Assembly (NCBI RefSeq): GCF_010858045.1 | Contig: NZ_JAAGVC010000037.1 | Location: 1-51,600, forward strand | Source: Nocardia cyriacigeorgica | GTDB lineage: Bacteria > Actinomycetota > Actinomycetes > Mycobacteriales > Mycobacteriaceae | Direction of reading: 5' to 3' | Length of the DNA stretch: 51,600 nucleotides | Part shown: positions 32,873 to 41,109 of the stretch, piece by piece | Numbering within the stretch: the stretch's first letter is position 1 | Layout of the letters: every line of letters starts with the position of its first letter | Made by a program: the position numbers and the translations under genes | The notes under the pieces: model-generated | The model's input: only the letters and a program-made list of their open reading frames with translations | What the model was told of the DNA's origin: nothing | Databases searched by the model: none

Positions 32873-34303
32873 CTAGCCGGCGACCCTTTCGCCGGCGCTC
32901 TGCACATCGGTGATCCGCGGGAATGGGCTCGCGGCCTCGAACTGGTAGGCCAGATCGAGCAGCGTACGTTCGGCGCCGTGCCGGGCCGACAGCTGGATCG
33001 AGCCGGGCAGGTTCGCCGACATGCGCCCGTGTGGCAGCGATACCGCGGGCCCGCCGCCGACATTGTTGAGCGGGGTGAACCCGACGTAGTCGACGAGCTT
33101 GGCGAACAGCTCGTCGAACGGCAGGTTCGGGGAATGATCGCCGAGCAGCGGCGCCGGATGCGAGAGCACCGGGGTGAGCAGCACGTCGACGTCGGTGAAG
33201 TGGGCGTCGTAGATCGCGGGTGCGGTGCGGAGCCTTCGCACCGCGCGCATGACGCTCAGCGGCCGGCTCGTGGCCAGCGCCGACAGGCCCTTGGTGAACG
33301 GATCGCGCAAACTCGGATCGAAATGTTTGCGCTGCGCGATCCGGAACGAGGTCGACAGCAAAGCCGCCACCGCCGCCCAGTACAGCTTGAAATCCTCGAT
33401 GAACTGCTCGTCGACCTGGAGCCGGGTTTCGACCAGCTCATGGCCGAGACCGGCGAAGACGGCCGCCGCCGAGTCGAGGATCGCGCCGGTCTCTTCATGC
33501 ACGGCCCGGCCGCGCACGTCGTGGCGGATCACGCCGATGCGCAACCGCCGCTCGCTCGGGCCCTCCACCAGGCCGATGGGTGGAAGTTTGGTGTTGGTGT
33601 GGAAGCGTTCGGCGGCCGCCAGATAATGCGCGGTATCGCGCACCGAGCGGGTCAGCACGCCCTCGGCCACCAGGTGCACCGGTAGCTGCCTGGCGCCGGG
33701 CTGGTCCAGCAGCCGGTTGCGGGTGGGTTTCAAGCCGACCAGGCCGTTGGCGGCGGCCGGGATGCGGGTCGAGCCGCCGCCGTCATTGGCGTGCGCGATC
33801 GGCACCACACCGGCCGCGACCAGCGCCGCGGATCCGCCCGAGGACGCGCCCGCCGAGTAGTCGGTGTTCCACGGGTTGCGTGTCGGCGGACGGTCGGCGT
33901 ATTCGGTGCTCGCCGTGAGCCCGAACTCCGGCAGCGTCGACTTGCCGAGCGCCACGAACCCCGGATGCAGGAACTGCGCGCCGGGCCCGCTGGTACGTGC
34001 GGCCGGATGCGGATCGAAGGCGGCCGAACCGTGGCAGGTGGGCAGCCCGGCGATATCGGTGTTGTCCTTGACGAAGGCGGGTACCCCGGAGAACACCCCC
34101 GAGGCCGGCTGTGCGGCCCGCGCCCGCGCGAAGCATTCCGCCTGAATCGCGTTGAGCTGCGGGTTCACTCGCTGCGCTCGTTCGATCGCGGCCTCGATCA
34201 CCTCGGCCCGCCCCACCTGCCCGTCGCGGATCGCGGCGGCCAATGCCACCGCGTCCATCTCGCCCAGCGCGTCGTCGGTGAATGCGTGCGTGGTGGTGCT
34301 CAT
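32873..34303 (-). CDS. Amidase signature family enzyme
   Basis: 476 residues. The Ser-Ser-Lys triad region is visible: Lys in GVPAFVKDNTD and the Gly/Ser-rich SAGASSGGSAALVAAG, with the nucleophile in DGGGSTRIPAA. It hydrolyses an amide or similar bond; substrate unknown. The start MSTTTHAFTD has AAGGAA about 11 bases upstream, and the frame extends to 34447 without support. It is convergent with the VOC gene. The 148 bp between them show nothing clear. Confidence 0.88.
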   Translation of the reverse strand: MSTTTHAFTDDALGEMDAVALAAAIRDGQVGRAEVIEAAIERAQRVNPQLNAIQAECFARARAAQPASGVFSGVPAFVKDNTDIAGLPTCHGSAAFDPHPAARTSGPGAQFLHPGFVALGKSTLPEFGLTASTEYADRPPTRNPWNTDYSAGASSGGSAALVAAGVVPIAHANDGGGSTRIPAAANGLVGLKPTRNRLLDQPGARQLPVHLVAEGVLTRSVRDTAHYLAAAERFHTNTKLPPIGLVEGPSERRLRIGVIRHDVRGRAVHEETGAILDSAAAVFAGLGHELVETRLQVDEQFIEDFKLYWAAVAALLSTSFRIAQRKHFDPSLRDPFTKGLSALATSRPLSVMRAVRRLRTAPAIYDAHFTDVDVLLTPVLSHPAPLLGDHSPNLPFDELFAKLVDYVGFTPLNNVGGGPAVSLPHGRMSANLPGSIQLSARHGAERTLLDLAYQFEAASPFPRITDVQSAGERVAG

Positions 34304-34403
34304 GTGCTGGGTGTTCCTTACTTCCGGTGCGTGCGGGGCGATCCGGCTCGAACAGTGGATCGAGAACGCGGTGCCTGCCACTGCTTTCGCAGGATAACGA
34401 TCC

Positions 34404-34973
34404 TCATGCCGCCGCGCCGCTCCTCCACGATTCGCGCAGGTCAGCACCCCCGGCGTCCAGGGGAAGCAGATGCGCCAACAGCAGCTTGATCAGCAATACC
34501 GGCGCGAACCAGAGCAGTTCCTGCGGGACGGCGATCAGGCTGGTCACCACGACCACCCCGAACGCGGTGGCCGCGAAGGCGATCGGGCGGCGCAGTGCCT
34601 CCGGCGTCCCGGTCACGATGACGGCACCGGCCATAGCCACCGTGTAGATGACGACCGCTGCGGCCCACCCGAAACCGGGTGCCACCGCCGCCAGGATGAA
34701 CGGTTGCAGATGCGCTGCGACGAAGCCCAGGTGATGGACCCACGTCCGGCCAGGGCGGTGATACCAGCGCTTGGCCGAGGTCAGCCCATTCACCACCGCG
34801 CCACCGAACAGGTCGAAGGCGATGACGGTGACCACCGCGACCGCGAGCCAGGACCACCCGGCCGTTGCCGCCAGCGCGAATCCTGTTGCCGCCCCGCAGA
34901 CCGCGGAACCGAAGCCGAGACCGACCTCCGCCCGGGTGGCGCCCGGCGCGATCAACCGATCGATGAGATTCAT
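34404..34973 (-). CDS. Small multipass membrane protein coupled to TetR
   Basis: 189 residues with about five hydrophobic segments (GSAVCGAATGFALAATAGWSW, LAVAVVTVIAFDLFGG, FILAAVAPGFGWAAAVV, AFGVVVVTSLIAV, LWFAPVLLIKLLLAHLL). No family is recognised. The ATG overlaps the TetR stop by 4 bp, so it is very likely the regulated target of that repressor, possibly an exporter or protective membrane protein. Confidence 0.75.
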   Translation of the reverse strand: MNLIDRLIAPGATRAEVGLGFGSAVCGAATGFALAATAGWSWLAVAVVTVIAFDLFGGAVVNGLTSAKRWYHRPGRTWVHHLGFVAAHLQPFILAAVAPGFGWAAAVVIYTVAMAGAVIVTGTPEALRRPIAFAATAFGVVVVTSLIAVPQELLWFAPVLLIKLLLAHLLPLDAGGADLRESWRSGAAA

Positions 34974-35539
34974 CGCCGGATTCCTTCCACGCAGATCTGG
35001 AGCACCGGGTCGACCAGATCGCGTAGCGATAAGTCGGGGTCGACCAGGGCCTGCACCAGACATCCTTCGATCGCCGCGACAATGACCGCCGCGTGCCGCG
35101 CGCCGACACCCTCCCGTAGTTCCCCCTGCTCGGCGGCCTCGGCCAGCAGTCCTGAGATGGCGGCGCGATAGTCGCGATAGACGCCGACCAGATCGATGGG
35201 CGGATTCGCGGCCCACACATCCAGCAGAACCCGCACGTGATCGGGATGGGAGTCCAGCATCTCCATCGCGCCACGCACGAGTCGGGCGAGCCGTTGCAGC
35301 GCGGGCCCCTCACCGAGGTGGGCCAGTACCTGCTCGGTCTCGGCCATGTAGCTACCGAAGACGCCGCTGAGCAGTGCATCCCTGCTGTCGAAATACAGGT
35401 AGATGGTGCCCTTGGCGATCCCCGCCTCGGCCGCGACGTCGTCTATGCGCGAGGCCGCGAACCCCTTGCGGGCAAACACCTTCGCGGCGGCATCAAGGAT
35501 TTCCTGCCTGCGTGCGGCACGATCGACTACTTTCGGCAT
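34970..35539 (-). CDS. TetR/AcrR-family repressor
   Basis: 189 residues. The N-terminal helix-turn-helix is clear (RRQEILDAAAKVFARKGFAA through IAKGTIYLYFDSRDALL), followed by an all-alpha ligand domain. It is the first gene of a two-gene unit with the membrane protein. A palindrome 14 bases before the start suits autorepression. Inducer unknown. Confidence 0.9.
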   Translation of the reverse strand: MPKVVDRAARRQEILDAAAKVFARKGFAASRIDDVAAEAGIAKGTIYLYFDSRDALLSGVFGSYMAETEQVLAHLGEGPALQRLARLVRGAMEMLDSHPDHVRVLLDVWAANPPIDLVGVYRDYRAAISGLLAEAAEQGELREGVGARHAAVIVAAIEGCLVQALVDPDLSLRDLVDPVLQICVEGIRR

Positions 35540-35552
35540 AGCCCTATAATGA

Positions 35553-35568
35553 ATGACCAGTCAGTCAT
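35553..35568. promoter_or_regulatory. TetR operator candidate
   Basis: ATGAC-cagtca-GTCAT is an inverted repeat immediately upstream of the AT-rich -10-like CATTAT (six bases before the TetR ATG). Location and size fit autoregulation. Confidence 0.6.
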
Positions 35569-35620
35569 AAACAAGCCCCTGCGGCCGTCATCGTTCGGCG
35601 AGCTTCCTCCGCACAAGCAA

Positions 35621-35650
35621 AGGCCCCGAGTGACTGATCACTCGGGGCCT
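35621..35650 (-). terminator. Terminator of tRNA-Gly
   Basis: A 13-bp perfect stem (35621-35633 with 35638-35650) with a four-base loop. Read leftwards it is followed by TTTGCTTGT. It lies eight bases past the tRNA 3' end. Confidence 0.85.
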
Positions 35651-35658
35651 TCTCTTTG

Positions 35659-35729
35659 AGCCGATGACGGGAATCGAACCCGCGCTGTCTGCTTGGGAAG
35701 CAGAAGTTCTACCATTGAACTACATCGGC
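35659..35729 (-). tRNA. tRNA-Gly (anticodon CCC)
   Basis: The cloverleaf reads GCCGATG acceptor, GTTC/GAAC D stem, TCTGC/GCAGA anticodon stem around TTCCCAA, a four-base variable loop, a T arm with TTCGATT and a CATCGGC acceptor end. Anticodon CCC decodes GGG. The discriminator is T, and CCA is not encoded. Confidence 0.93.
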
Positions 35730-35742
35730 CTACGCGTTCGCG

Positions 35743-35773
35743 AGCTTATCAGACCGGGCGCTGCGCTGGTCAA
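35743..35773 (-). promoter_or_regulatory. Promoter of tRNA-Gly
   Basis: Read leftwards, TTGACC (35768-35773) and TAAGCT (35743-35748) are 19 bases apart, and the -10 ends 13 bases before the mature tRNA. The spacing is long but the position is right. Confidence 0.5.
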
Positions 35774-36030
35774 TTCTGGTGGGCCCGCGTGGGGCTCATT
35801 CACCGCCGTCACTACGTCGTCCGGTGCGGAATACTGTCGGCGTTCGCCTCGGCCGCGGGGACGCCGTCACGTGCGGCGTCACGGCTCTTGATCGATAGGG
35901 TCGCGTGGGTCGATCCCCGTCGCGCTCGGGGGTGCACCCGCGCGCTGTTTCGGTTCGCGCCTGGACGCCTCCTCCGCCCGCACGTCGGCGCCCGGGAAAG
36001 TGACGTCTGGGCGTCGCGGCCGCGGCGGGA
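35774..36030. other. Intergenic stretch, nothing recognised
   Basis: About 260 bp upstream of the small secreted protein; the whole gap from the tRNA to that gene is 345 bp. No gene, repeat or RNA fold is evident. TAGTTT at 36031-36036 may be the -10 of the next gene. Confidence 0.45.
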
Positions 36031-36074
36031 TAGTTTTCTCACCCGGGGGCACAGCTGAGTGAAAGAGAGACCCC

Positions 36075-36281
36075 ATGCGTAAGACAGTCGCCGCCGTCAC
36101 CGTGACGGCCGCCCTCCTCGTCCCCGCGCAGCTGGCCGGTTCCGGTATCGCCGCCGCCGATCCGGTGCGGCCGGTGAGCACCGGCTCCGCCGAGATGCCA
36201 CCCTCCTGCGTGGGCAAGATCAATCCGATCGTGTTCTTCCTCCAGTCGCTGTCGGGTACTCAGCCTCGGCACTGTCTCTGA
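36075..36281 (+). CDS. Small secreted peptide with two cysteines
   Basis: 68 residues. Signal peptide MRKTVAAVTVTAALLVPAQL is cut near IAAA-D, leaving about 38 residues with two cysteines (PPSCVGK and RHCL) that could form one disulfide. AAAGAGAG lies six bases before the ATG. No family recognised; it is short but well supported by start signals and signal peptide. Confidence 0.65.
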   Translation: MRKTVAAVTVTAALLVPAQLAGSGIAAADPVRPVSTGSAEMPPSCVGKINPIVFFLQSLSGTQPRHCL

Positions 36282-36296
36282 TTTGCCGCACGGCGC

Positions 36297-36647
36297 TCAC
36301 CCGGCTCCCAGCGCGACATATCCGCCCCACACGAGGTACATGGCGTTGACGGCGACGCCGGCGGCTTCGGCTCGGCGGGCACCGGTCGCGGTGCGCAGGC
36401 GGTCGAGCCAGAGCAGCAGGTAGACCGCGAGCATGGCAGCGGCGAGCCAACCGCCGACGGCGCGCCAGGCGGGCACGATGACCATCGCGCCGATCACGAT
36501 CTCGGCGATGCCCGACACGGCGACAAGCTGTTTCGGCCCTGGCAACCAGGACGGCACCAGGCGCGCGAAGTATGCGGGGGCCAGCAGGTGTGCGAGGCCG
36601 CAACCGATGAGGAACAGTCCGAGCAGAGTCGCTGCGATAGCGTGCAT
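36297..36647 (-). CDS. DoxX-like four-helix membrane protein
   Basis: 116 residues with four hydrophobic helices (ATLLGLFLIGCGLAHLL, QLVAVSGIAEIVIGAMVI, WLAAAMLAVYLLLWL and AVNAMYLVWGGYVAL), a layout seen in small DoxX-family proteins. The ATG is only nine bases from the divergent AraC-type start. It has no ribosome site but CATGCT six bases upstream, suggesting a leaderless mRNA. Confidence 0.75.
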   Translation of the reverse strand: MHAIAATLLGLFLIGCGLAHLLAPAYFARLVPSWLPGPKQLVAVSGIAEIVIGAMVIVPAWRAVGGWLAAAMLAVYLLLWLDRLRTATGARRAEAAGVAVNAMYLVWGGYVALGAG

Positions 36648-36656
36648 GAGGTGAGC

Positions 36657-37376
36657 ATGTCGCCGGACGGCCTGTGGCGGCTTGAACGAAACGATCGCCG
36701 CGTCGTGTTCGCCTGCGACGAATCGGCGGCCGTGTTCGCCGATACCGGAACCGCGGCGGTCGGCCGGCATGAACATCCGGCCTGGAAACTTCTGCTTCCG
36801 CTCGGCGATGGTCCGGCGGAGGTGGCGCGCACCGGTCGGCTCACCCCGCCCGCGGTCCTGATCCCGCCGCAGTGGCCGCATTCCAGCCGCATCTCCGGCG
36901 GCTACATCGGCGTCTTCGTCGACATCCCGCTGCTGCCGCGCGGTGTCGGCCCGATCGCGCTGTCGGCGCTGGACAAGCGCAGGCTCCGTGCTGCGCTGGC
37001 GATCCACGACGACCTCGACGGCGTCCCCGACCTCGAAGCGGTGCGCCGGGAGCTCCTGCTGCGCACGGGGCGGGGCGACCACCTCGATCCACGGGTGGCC
37101 CTGGCGCTCGAGCAGCTGATGGCGGCGTCCACCCTGGCCGACCTGGCACGGACCGTCGGACTGTCCGCGCCGAGGTTACGTCGCCTGGTCCACGAGCAGG
37201 TCGGTGTTCCGCTGGCGCGGCTGCGCCGGTGGCGACGGCTGCGCACCGCCATCGGCGTGCTGCCCGCCGGGTCGGTGGCCGATGCGGCCGCGCACGCGGA
37301 GTTCGCGGATCAGGCGCACCTCGCGCGGACCGCGCGGGACATGGTCGGGCGCGCGCCGTCGTCGCTGCTGATCTAG
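36657..37376 (+). CDS. AraC-family transcriptional regulator
   Basis: 239 residues. An N-terminal cupin-like sensing region (GRHEHPAWKLLLPLG) and a C-terminal double helix-turn-helix (LADLARTVGLSAPRLRRLVH, then PLARLRRWRRLRTAI and AEFADQAHLARTARD). ATG 36657 has GAGG five bases upstream. It probably controls the divergent DoxX-like gene. Confidence 0.82.
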   Translation: MSPDGLWRLERNDRRVVFACDESAAVFADTGTAAVGRHEHPAWKLLLPLGDGPAEVARTGRLTPPAVLIPPQWPHSSRISGGYIGVFVDIPLLPRGVGPIALSALDKRRLRAALAIHDDLDGVPDLEAVRRELLLRTGRGDHLDPRVALALEQLMAASTLADLARTVGLSAPRLRRLVHEQVGVPLARLRRWRRLRTAIGVLPAGSVADAAAHAEFADQAHLARTARDMVGRAPSSLLI

Positions 37377-37388
37377 CGCCGGATCGCC

Positions 37389-38393
37389 TCAGCTCGGCGC
37401 CTTTTCGATGCGGGTGATGCGGGTGTGGCCGTCCAGGGTGGCGACGGTGATGATCTGGTGGAAGGTGTCGGGGGGCTCGCCGGGGTACTGCTGGACAAGG
37501 TCGACGAGGAAGCGCTCGGGAGCCGAATCGGCGAGCGGGGTGATGGTGACGCAGTAGCGGGTGCCGAGCGGGACCTGGGCGATGCCGCGGTCGATGCCCG
37601 CGGCATCGGAGACCGCGGCGTCGGCGGTGACGAAATTGCGGGCGCGGTGGCCGTCGCGGGCGACGTAGTAGGCGTGTTCGAAGCCGAAGATCGCGTCGGC
37701 ACCGGAACCCGTTCCGCCGGTCGGCGTTCCGGAGACCACGGCTCCGCCGGTGCCGTCGAGCTGCTGCACGCAGCCGTCGGCGGCGTAGGGCGGCGATTCG
37801 GCGGGCGATTCGGGCGGTGCCGACGTGGGCGTGGCCGTGGCGGTCGGCAGCTGGTTGCCGCCGTTGGGCTGCTCGGCCGAGTCGGGTGCTTGTCCGCGGA
37901 CGTCGGCGGTCACGGTGCGCTTGTCGTCGCCGTCGGTCGAGGTCGAGATGACGACGGCGACAGCTGCGATCCCGATGGCCAGCCCCACACCCATCAGGAT
38001 GCTCAGCGCGCGGCCGCCGCTGCCGCCGTCATCGCTGGTCGAGCGCTTCGCCCGGGGTTGACGTCGGCCGCCACCGATCTTTCCGCTGCGATCGATCAGC
38101 GGCGGCAGCAGCGACGGCTCGTGGTCGCGGTAGGCGGCGACGGTCTCCTCGGGGGCGTCGTATTCCGGCTCCTGCTGCCACTGTTCGAGGTCGTCGGCGG
38201 CGGGTTGCTCGGCGACCGCGGGCGGTTCCAGTGGGCCGGTGGGGGTTTCGAGCCAGTCGTCCCAGCTGCCTTCCCGTTGCCCGGGCCCGTCCGCCGGCGC
38301 GGCGGCCGCAGGTGGCGGCCTGCGCCTGCGCCCGCGTTTGCGCGGCGGTACCCGCACCATCGGCAGCCCGGGGTCGAACGGGTTGTCGCTCAT
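37389..38393 (-). CDS. Single-pass membrane protein, third gene of the EspC-type operon
   Basis: 334 residues. A long Pro/Arg-rich cytoplasmic region, one membrane helix (ALSILMGVGLAIGIAAVAVVI), a Ser/Thr/Pro spacer and a folded extracytoplasmic domain (AIFGFEHAYYVARDGHRARN, then GTRYCVTITPLA) with two cysteines. I recall similar domains in Nocardia membrane proteins of unknown function. Its start overlaps the preceding stop by 4 bp, so it is co-translated with the secretion-type genes and may be their membrane partner. Confidence 0.7.
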   Translation of the reverse strand: MSDNPFDPGLPMVRVPPRKRGRRRRPPPAAAAPADGPGQREGSWDDWLETPTGPLEPPAVAEQPAADDLEQWQQEPEYDAPEETVAAYRDHEPSLLPPLIDRSGKIGGGRRQPRAKRSTSDDGGSGGRALSILMGVGLAIGIAAVAVVISTSTDGDDKRTVTADVRGQAPDSAEQPNGGNQLPTATATPTSAPPESPAESPPYAADGCVQQLDGTGGAVVSGTPTGGTGSGADAIFGFEHAYYVARDGHRARNFVTADAAVSDAAGIDRGIAQVPLGTRYCVTITPLADSAPERFLVDLVQQYPGEPPDTFHQIITVATLDGHTRITRIEKAPS

Positions 38394-39610
38394 CGGTCGT
38401 CGTCGGCGCCGATCGCGGGTGCGGTGACCATGGTCGGCAGGGCCGCCGGAACGGTCACGCCGAGCTGCCCCGGCCGCGGCTTGCGTTCCTGATCGCCGCC
38501 GCCCTGGCCGGCGCCGGGCGGAACGACCATGCCGCCGTGGTGCCCACCCGGAGGCGGCGGCGGTGCGGCGAACGGGCCACCGCCCGCGCCGCCGTCGTCG
38601 GACGGCTTGGGCTCGGCGGGAATCGAACGCGGCGGCGCCGGGGGCGGGGCCGCCATCGCGGCGCCGGGGGCCGACGGGGCCGTCTCCGGTTTCGGCGCGG
38701 GCCCGCCACCGAAGTCGAATGCCTTCGGCGGGACCGGGCTCCCCGGAGTACCGGCGGGTGCGGTCGAGGCGGGGCCGGTCTCGGCGTCGTCGGCCTTGTC
38801 CGGGTTGAGGGCCCGCTCGATCGCGGTGCCTGCCTGGGCGCCGACCGTGTCGACCACTTTCAGACCCACATCGGCGATCCGGTCGATGATCTTCGTGCCG
38901 AGTTCCACCCCGGCATCGATGGCGGTGGTGCCGAGCTGCACACCCGCCGCCACGAGCTGCTGCTGCAACTGCAACTGCATCACCAGCGCCGGGTCCATCG
39001 GCTGGCCCGGCACGGTGCCCGGCACGGTTGTGGTGGTTCCGGGGATGGTGGTGCCGGGGGTGGTGAGCACACCCTGCGGGGTGGTCATCGTCATCGGACC
39101 CATATCGCGCAACCGCTGCCGATGGCCGTCCATTTCGCCCTGGGCGGTGTTCACCACGCCGAGTGCCTCCCGGATGGCTTGGGCGGCACGGTCGATCACG
39201 GCGTCGGTTTCCGGGGCGGAGGTGGCGGTGTCCAGGATGGCGCGGGCGTCCCGCCGGAAATCGTCGATGATGACGTCGACCTCGCGGGCGGCGCGGCTGC
39301 TGGTGCCGTGCGCGTCCGACAGCAGCGCCGCGTACTGCGGCCCCCGGTCGGCCACCGCGCCGATCTCACTGCGAGTGGTGCGGATGACGGGAACCGCGGT
39401 GTCGGCGGCCTGGCCCGACCACGACGATTCCAGCGCGTGCAGACCACGGGTCTGGGTGGATTCGGTGGCGTCGGCGGTGGCCGAGGCGGTGGTCAAGGCG
39501 CCGAGCACCTGCTGATCGGGCGCGGGTGCGCCCGAGCCGAGCCCGGAACGCAAGCGCCGCAGCGGTTCGGCCAGCACCGTGACCATGGGCGGATCGGAGA
39601 TCGGTTTCAT
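38390..39610 (-). CDS. ESX-type (WXG/EspE-like) secretion substrate candidate
   Basis: 406 residues. The first 170 are helical, with a helix-turn-helix around SSWSGQAADTA (a W-x-G type turn) and a second coiled stretch (AAREVDVIIDDFRRDARAIL). A Thr/Pro linker, a helical block (QLQLQQQLVAAGVQLG) and a Pro/Gly-rich tail follow. This resembles EspE/WXG100-like proteins of type VII secretion. Overlaps of 4 bp on both sides tie it to the EspC-like gene and the membrane protein. Confidence 0.65.
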   Translation of the reverse strand: MKPISDPPMVTVLAEPLRRLRSGLGSGAPAPDQQVLGALTTASATADATESTQTRGLHALESSWSGQAADTAVPVIRTTRSEIGAVADRGPQYAALLSDAHGTSSRAAREVDVIIDDFRRDARAILDTATSAPETDAVIDRAAQAIREALGVVNTAQGEMDGHRQRLRDMGPMTMTTPQGVLTTPGTTIPGTTTTVPGTVPGQPMDPALVMQLQLQQQLVAAGVQLGTTAIDAGVELGTKIIDRIADVGLKVVDTVGAQAGTAIERALNPDKADDAETGPASTAPAGTPGSPVPPKAFDFGGGPAPKPETAPSAPGAAMAAPPPAPPRSIPAEPKPSDDGGAGGGPFAAPPPPPGGHHGGMVVPPGAGQGGGDQERKPRPGQLGVTVPAALPTMVTAPAIGADDDR

Positions 39611-39930
39611 GCCTGCTCACCCGCCCGGCCGAGTGCGGTGGCGGCGGTGGCGTCCAGGTCGGCGGCCGCGGCGGCCTGCCCCTGCACCGTCTGCCCGTAG
39701 GCGGTGACCAGCGTCGCGGCGGTGGTCAACGCGGTGTGGTCGTCGGCGACGGCCGCGACGAACTCGGTCGCGAAATCGGCGCCGAGCAGCCCGACGCCCG
39801 CGGCGATACGAGAGATATCGGTGCCAGGCTCCAATTGGGCCGCCGCACCCGCGAGCTCACCTGCCACCTGATCCGCGACCACCTTGTAGGTGTTCACCGC
39901 ATCCGGATCGATCCGCACAGTTCGCGCCAC
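39607..39930 (-). CDS. EspC-like type VII secretion target
   Basis: 107 residues beginning VARTVRIDPDAVNTYKVVAD, two helices with a central turn. This is the pattern of the EspC/DUF2580 family secreted with ESX-1 in mycobacteria. The GTG start has GGGGG five bases upstream; the frame is open to 40002 without support. It is the first of three overlapping genes. Confidence 0.75.
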   Translation of the reverse strand: MARTVRIDPDAVNTYKVVADQVAGELAGAAAQLEPGTDISRIAAGVGLLGADFATEFVAAVADDHTALTTAATLVTAYGQTVQGQAAAAADLDATAATALGRAGEQA

Positions 39931-40092
39931 TTCGGCCCCCTTCGCTCGTCGTTCGGGTACGACTGGACTGTAGAACAAAAGCCCTGACCCAGCGTCTTCC
40001 ACGATGGGTTACCCAGCGGGACACCGCAACCCCCACGACCGAAACCGGACGCCCGCGCGTGTCGCGTCCGGTGGACGACAGCGCGTCGCGGC

Positions 40093-40590
40093 TCAGCCGG
40101 CGCGCAACAGCCGGAAGCGGGAGCCGTGGAAGATGAGCGGTTCGCGGTGCGGATGGGTGGCGATGCGGTCGACGCCGAGGATGACGACCTGGTGATCACC
40201 CGCAGGGACCTGCGCCTGCACGGTCCCTTCGATCCAGGCCGAGGCACCGTCGATGAACACCGCGTCACCACTGCCGTGATGCAGTTCCAGCCCCTGGAAG
40301 CGGTCGGCGGACCGGCTGCCGAGTGCGCGGGCGGCATCCTGCTGTTCGGTACCGAGCAGGCTGAGCCCGAGCTGATCGGCGCCGGTCAGGCGCGGCCAGG
40401 TGGTCGAGGTGTTCTGCACGCAGAACGACACCAGCGGCGGATCGAGCGAGACGGGCACGAAGGTCGCCACCGCCAAACCGTGCGGCACCCCGTCGAGCTG
40501 CGCGCAGACCGCGACGACACCGCTGGGGAAATTCGCGAACGCGCGGCGCAGTCCGGCGCCGTCGGCGGGTGCGGAGAACAGTTCATCCAT
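40093..40590 (-). CDS. Flavin reductase (NAD(P)H:FMN, FlaRed family)
   Basis: 165 residues with the split-barrel flavin reductase pattern: LRRAFANFPSGVVAVCAQLD, HGLAVATFVPVSLDPPLVSF and a late HHGSGDAVFIDG. It would supply reduced flavin to the monooxygenases of this cluster. The start overlaps the upstream FMN-reductase gene by 8 bp. Confidence 0.88.
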   Translation of the reverse strand: MDELFSAPADGAGLRRAFANFPSGVVAVCAQLDGVPHGLAVATFVPVSLDPPLVSFCVQNTSTTWPRLTGADQLGLSLLGTEQQDAARALGSRSADRFQGLELHHGSGDAVFIDGASAWIEGTVQAQVPAGDHQVVILGVDRIATHPHREPLIFHGSRFRLLRAG

Positions 40591-41092
40591 GGTTGGCCAC
40601 TCCTGTTCCGGCCAGCGCCGCGACCGCCGGGCGCCACCGCTCGGCGTACCCGGCGATGACGCCGTCTTCGCGGAAGGTCTGATCCGACAGATAGAGCCCG
40701 GGCAGGGCCGTCGCCCCCAATTCCACCAGCACGGGCTTGAGCAGCAAGTCCGGCGCGAGGGCGTGTGCCGGTCCGGCGCCGAGCATCAGCGGTACGGCGA
40801 CCACCCCGGCCAATCCGGTGCCGCCGTCGAATTGTTCGAGAAACAGCTTCAGCAGGCCGGTGTAGGTGGCCTTGAAGGTGGGGCTGGCGAATACCACCAG
40901 TTCGGAGGCGGCCACCGTCCGTACCGCCGCGCCGACCTGTGGATCGCCCCACGACAGCAGGGCGGGTCCGAACGACACCAGATCCACCACGGCCGGTTCG
41001 GATTCCGGTCGCAGGGTTTCGGCGAGCAGCCTCGCCGCGGCCAGGGTGCGCGAGGCCGGTTTCGGATTGCCGACGACCACCGTCACTGCCAT
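40583..41092 (-). CDS. NADPH-dependent FMN reductase (SsuE/MsuE type)
   Basis: 169 residues of flavodoxin-like fold: VTVVVGNPKPASRTLAAAR is the phosphate-binding loop and VVFASPTFKATYTGLLK the flavin-edge motif of SsuE/MsuE enzymes. These deliver FMNH2 to alkanesulfonate or sulfone monooxygenases. GAGGAG lies seven to eight bases before the ATG; the rest of the frame up to 41596 is a shadow of the upstream gene. Confidence 0.9.
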   Translation of the reverse strand: MAVTVVVGNPKPASRTLAAARLLAETLRPESEPAVVDLVSFGPALLSWGDPQVGAAVRTVAASELVVFASPTFKATYTGLLKLFLEQFDGGTGLAGVVAVPLMLGAGPAHALAPDLLLKPVLVELGATALPGLYLSDQTFREDGVIAGYAERWRPAVAALAGTGVANHG

Positions 41093-41109
41093 TTTCGTCT
41101 CCTCACTTC

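Noticed and set aside
32275..33063. Long N-terminal extension of dcd
   Set aside because: dCTP deaminases are about 190 residues. The extension is antisense to the VOC and neighbouring sequence.
35659..36074. Prophage or island attachment site at tRNA-Gly
   Set aside because: No integrase gene and no repeated tRNA 3' end were seen nearby.
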